NCBI RefSeq assembly: GCF_024746795.1
Contig: NZ_CP080524.1
Coordinates: 6,054,001 to 6,118,000, forward strand
DNA length: 64,000 nucleotides
Source: Mesorhizobium sp. AR10
GTDB taxonomy: Bacteria > Pseudomonadota > Alphaproteobacteria > Rhizobiales > Rhizobiaceae
Reading direction: 5' to 3'
In this document: positions 62,073 to 64,000 of the stretch, in pieces
How the letters are laid out: every line of letters starts with the position of its first letter
Position numbering within the stretch: the stretch's first letter is position 1
Program-made: the position numbers and the translations under genes
The notes under the pieces: model-generated
The model's input: only the letters and a program-made list of their open reading frames with translations
What the model was told of the DNA's origin: nothing
The model's database searches: none

Positions 62073-64000
62073 TTAGTGCAATTCAGCCAGCAGAGCCCGT
62101 GCCTCGGCAAGGTTTTTTTCGGAGCCGGCGGCGAGGTCGTCCATCTTGCGATCCCTGAAGATGACAAGTGCGTCCTGGCAGGCGGCGATGGCTTCCTGCG
62201 CCATCGCTTTCTCCTTGCGGGCGGCGCCTAGATCGACCAGCACGTCGCACAGGCTGTCCTGGGTGAAGGCGATGCCAGGCACCGAGTTGATCTTCTTCTG
62301 CACGGCGATCGCCTCACGCAGGATCGGCACCGCCTCCTCGAAGCGGGCGACGTTGTTTTCAGCGCGGCCGGCCATCGTCAGCGCATAACCGACCTCGTTC
62401 TGCACGCTTGCCCAGCGGTCGGGGTCGCGGTCGCGGCCGACCGCATCGGCCAGCGCCCGGTTGACGGCAATCTCCTCGTCGAACACCGCCGGTTCCGGCG
62501 CCTTGTCGCGGATCATGCCAAGAACGCGGGCGAAATCGCCTTGCGTCCGCGCCCATTGTTCCGCACGATCGCGGCTGCGCACGCTCTGTATGGTGCGGTA
62601 GATGCCTGCCGAGCGCTTCAGCAAAGCGACATCGTTGCGCCAGTAGCCAAGCCTCGACAGCGCGCCGGCCAGATTGGTCTGGTTGCGAAGCCACTCATCG
62701 GCGTCCTTGTCGCGGGCAATCACGGTGAGCGCCGCCTCATAGGCCTGAACCGACTTCGCCATGATTTCCGGATCGGAGGTGGCGCTTGCCTGCATCATCA
62801 GCGCGTTGCCAAGAGCGCCTTCGACCCAGGCCCAAAGGGTGCGGTCCGGCATCGTGGTATAGACGGCCAAAGCCGCCTCAAGCGCGGTCGCCGCCTTCTG
62901 GTAGAGAGACGGGTCGCCGCTCGCGGCGGCAAGGTAGTAATAGGCGCTGCCGAGTTCGTTCTGCAGCTGGGCGTGATCTTCCGGCACGTCGGCAATGTCA
63001 TAGAAAGGCAATGCCGCCTCGAGCGACGTCACCGATTGGCTGAAATCCTCGCTATCCTGCGTCTGGTTACCCAGAACCAAAAGCACGTGCCCCAAACCCC
63101 ATTGTGTCGCCGCAAAGGAGTCCGGGTCGCTGTCGCGGGTTTGCACTTCGAGAGCGGCGCGATAAGCCGCCACCGAACGCTTGAGCGCCTCCACGGAACC
63201 GCCATCGGCCTTGCCCAACATGGAAAGCGCTGCGCCCAGCCGGTATTGCGTGATCGCCCAGTCTGCCGGGGTGCTCTGTCTGGTCCGCACGGTGAGCGCT
63301 GATTCATAAGCGACAACCGCCTGTTCGAAGATCGCCTTGTCGCGTGCACGGTAACCCCAGGTTGACAGCGTGTCGCCGAGACTGTGCTCTATCGAGGCGA
63401 AATCGAGCGGGGCGGCGGTGGCGGCATAGACCTCCAAGGCCTTGCTGTAGGCAGCCGCCGACTTCTGCAGATAGTCGGTTCCCGTGTCGCGATTTCCGAG
63501 CGTTGCATAAACGAAGCCGAGATTCTGCTGTAGCGAGGCCCAGTCGAGCGGCAGCTTTTCGCGCGTATATTCGCTGAGCGCCGCCTCGTAGGCTGCTACC
63601 GCCTCGAGCAACGTGGCATTGTCGTTCTGCCGGGCGCCAAGACGATGCAGCGCGTTGCCGAGCGTCAGCTGGCCGTTCGCCCAGTCGGCCGGCGCGTGCT
63701 CGTGCGTCCGAACCGAGAGCGCTGCCTCCGCCGCCTCCCGCGCGCGCAGCAACGTGGCGACATCGCCGGTGATCTCGCCGATCGACTCGAATGCCGTGCT
63801 CAAATTGTTCTGGATCGTCGCCCACTGCGCCGGGGCGCGGTCGCGCGTCATTTCCTCAGCCGCCGCCTGGAAGGCCGCAACCGACTGCTCAAGTGTGGCT
63901 ACATCTTTCTCGAGCTCACCAAGGTGAAAGAGAGCCGCGCCCAGATTGATCTGGCTCAGTGCCCAGTCGAGCGGCACGCGATCCCGGCGATACTCTGTCA
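62073..64000 (-). CDS. Tetratricopeptide-repeat protein (5' end beyond the window)
   Basis: The visible part is more than 640 residues, with the frame open to the window edge, so the start is missing. It consists of repeats of about 47 residues built on the phrase A-x-x-x-A-L-x-x-x-T-R-x-x-x-P-x-D-W-A-x-x-Q-x-x-L-G-x-A-L, for example EKLPLDWASLQQNLGFVYAT and QSTPADWAITQYRLGAALSM. These are TPR helix pairs that form a protein-binding solenoid. Repeats weaken toward the C-terminus (ending ARALLAELH). An N-terminal effector, CHAT or TIR-like domain may lie outside the window. Confidence 0.85.
   Translation of the reverse strand, partial: TEYRRDRVPLDWALSQINLGAALFHLGELEKDVATLEQSVAAFQAAAEEMTRDRAPAQWATIQNNLSTAFESIGEITGDVATLLRAREAAEAALSVRTHEHAPADWANGQLTLGNALHRLGARQNDNATLLEAVAAYEAALSEYTREKLPLDWASLQQNLGFVYATLGNRDTGTDYLQKSAAAYSKALEVYAATAAPLDFASIEHSLGDTLSTWGYRARDKAIFEQAVVAYESALTVRTRQSTPADWAITQYRLGAALSMLGKADGGSVEALKRSVAAYRAALEVQTRDSDPDSFAATQWGLGHVLLVLGNQTQDSEDFSQSVTSLEAALPFYDIADVPEDHAQLQNELGSAYYYLAAASGDPSLYQKAATALEAALAVYTTMPDRTLWAWVEGALGNALMMQASATSDPEIMAKSVQAYEAALTVIARDKDADEWLRNQTNLAGALSRLGYWRNDVALLKRSAGIYRTIQSVRSRDRAEQWARTQGDFARVLGMIRDKAPEPAVFDEEIAVNRALADAVGRDRDPDRWASVQNEVGYALTMAGRAENNVARFEEAVPILREAIAVQKKINSVPGIAFTQDSLCDVLVDLGAARKEKAMAQEAIAACQDALVIFRDRKMDDLAAGSEKNLAEARALLAELH

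Overview
The window looks like chromosome of a high-GC alphaproteobacterium of the order Hyphomicrobiales, most likely Mesorhizobium or a close relative. This is judged by eye from a MucR/Ros regulator, a Ti-type TraA relaxase, PdhS-like and HisKA_2 sensor kinases, a ROSE-like heat-shock leader, RIME-like intergenic palindromes, a polyamine gene set and zwf-pgl-edd gene order. No database search was run.

Region 1 (about 1-16,285) is an accessory island ending at a tRNA-His gene. It has low coding density and many broken genes. It holds a small heat-shock protein with a candidate RNA thermometer, a universal stress protein with an FNR/FixK-like box, a truncated GH3-type gene fused in frame to an XRE regulator, and a HisKA_2 kinase with a receiver that lacks its phospho-acceptor aspartate. 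It also holds a mobilisation module (AlpA, TraA, a recognisable oriT, TraC, TraD), a divergent MucR, several pseudogenes, a 3' tRNA-Arg relic and a tyrosine recombinase next to tRNA-His. No type IV secretion genes or coupling protein are visible, so it reads as a decayed or mobilisable-only element.

Region 2 (16,286-64,000) is dense, core-like chromosome. In order: phasin, a 1,289-residue PAS sensor kinase, acetoacetyl-CoA synthetase, an AsmA protein, a putrescine ABC transporter (potFGHI), a DMT exporter, an ScfR/RamB-like regulator divergent from isocitrate lyase, a pseudo-receiver and a HAD phosphatase. Next come glutamylputrescine synthetase and oxidase split by a four-helix-bundle cassette, an SH3 protein, an SDR, the Entner-Doudoroff operon zwf-pgl-edd, a VWA protein, a GlxA-type AraC regulator and folD. 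The right part is an exopolysaccharide cluster (Wzz/GumC, flippase, glycosyltransferases, O-antigen ligase/polymerase), then proC, a vapBC pair, a COG4091 oxidoreductase and a TPR protein cut by the window edge.

Metabolically, the acetoacetyl-CoA synthetase, phasin, isocitrate lyase and short-chain fatty acyl regulator suggest polyhydroxybutyrate/acetyl-CoA turnover. potFGHI with puuA and puuB suggests putrescine uptake and breakdown. The most unusual structure is at 37,820-38,246: a four-helix-bundle (S23/Avd-like) gene bounded by inverted arrays of the octamer TAGGGGAG, sitting between puuA and puuB, with a 1-base frameshift at the end of puuA just before it.
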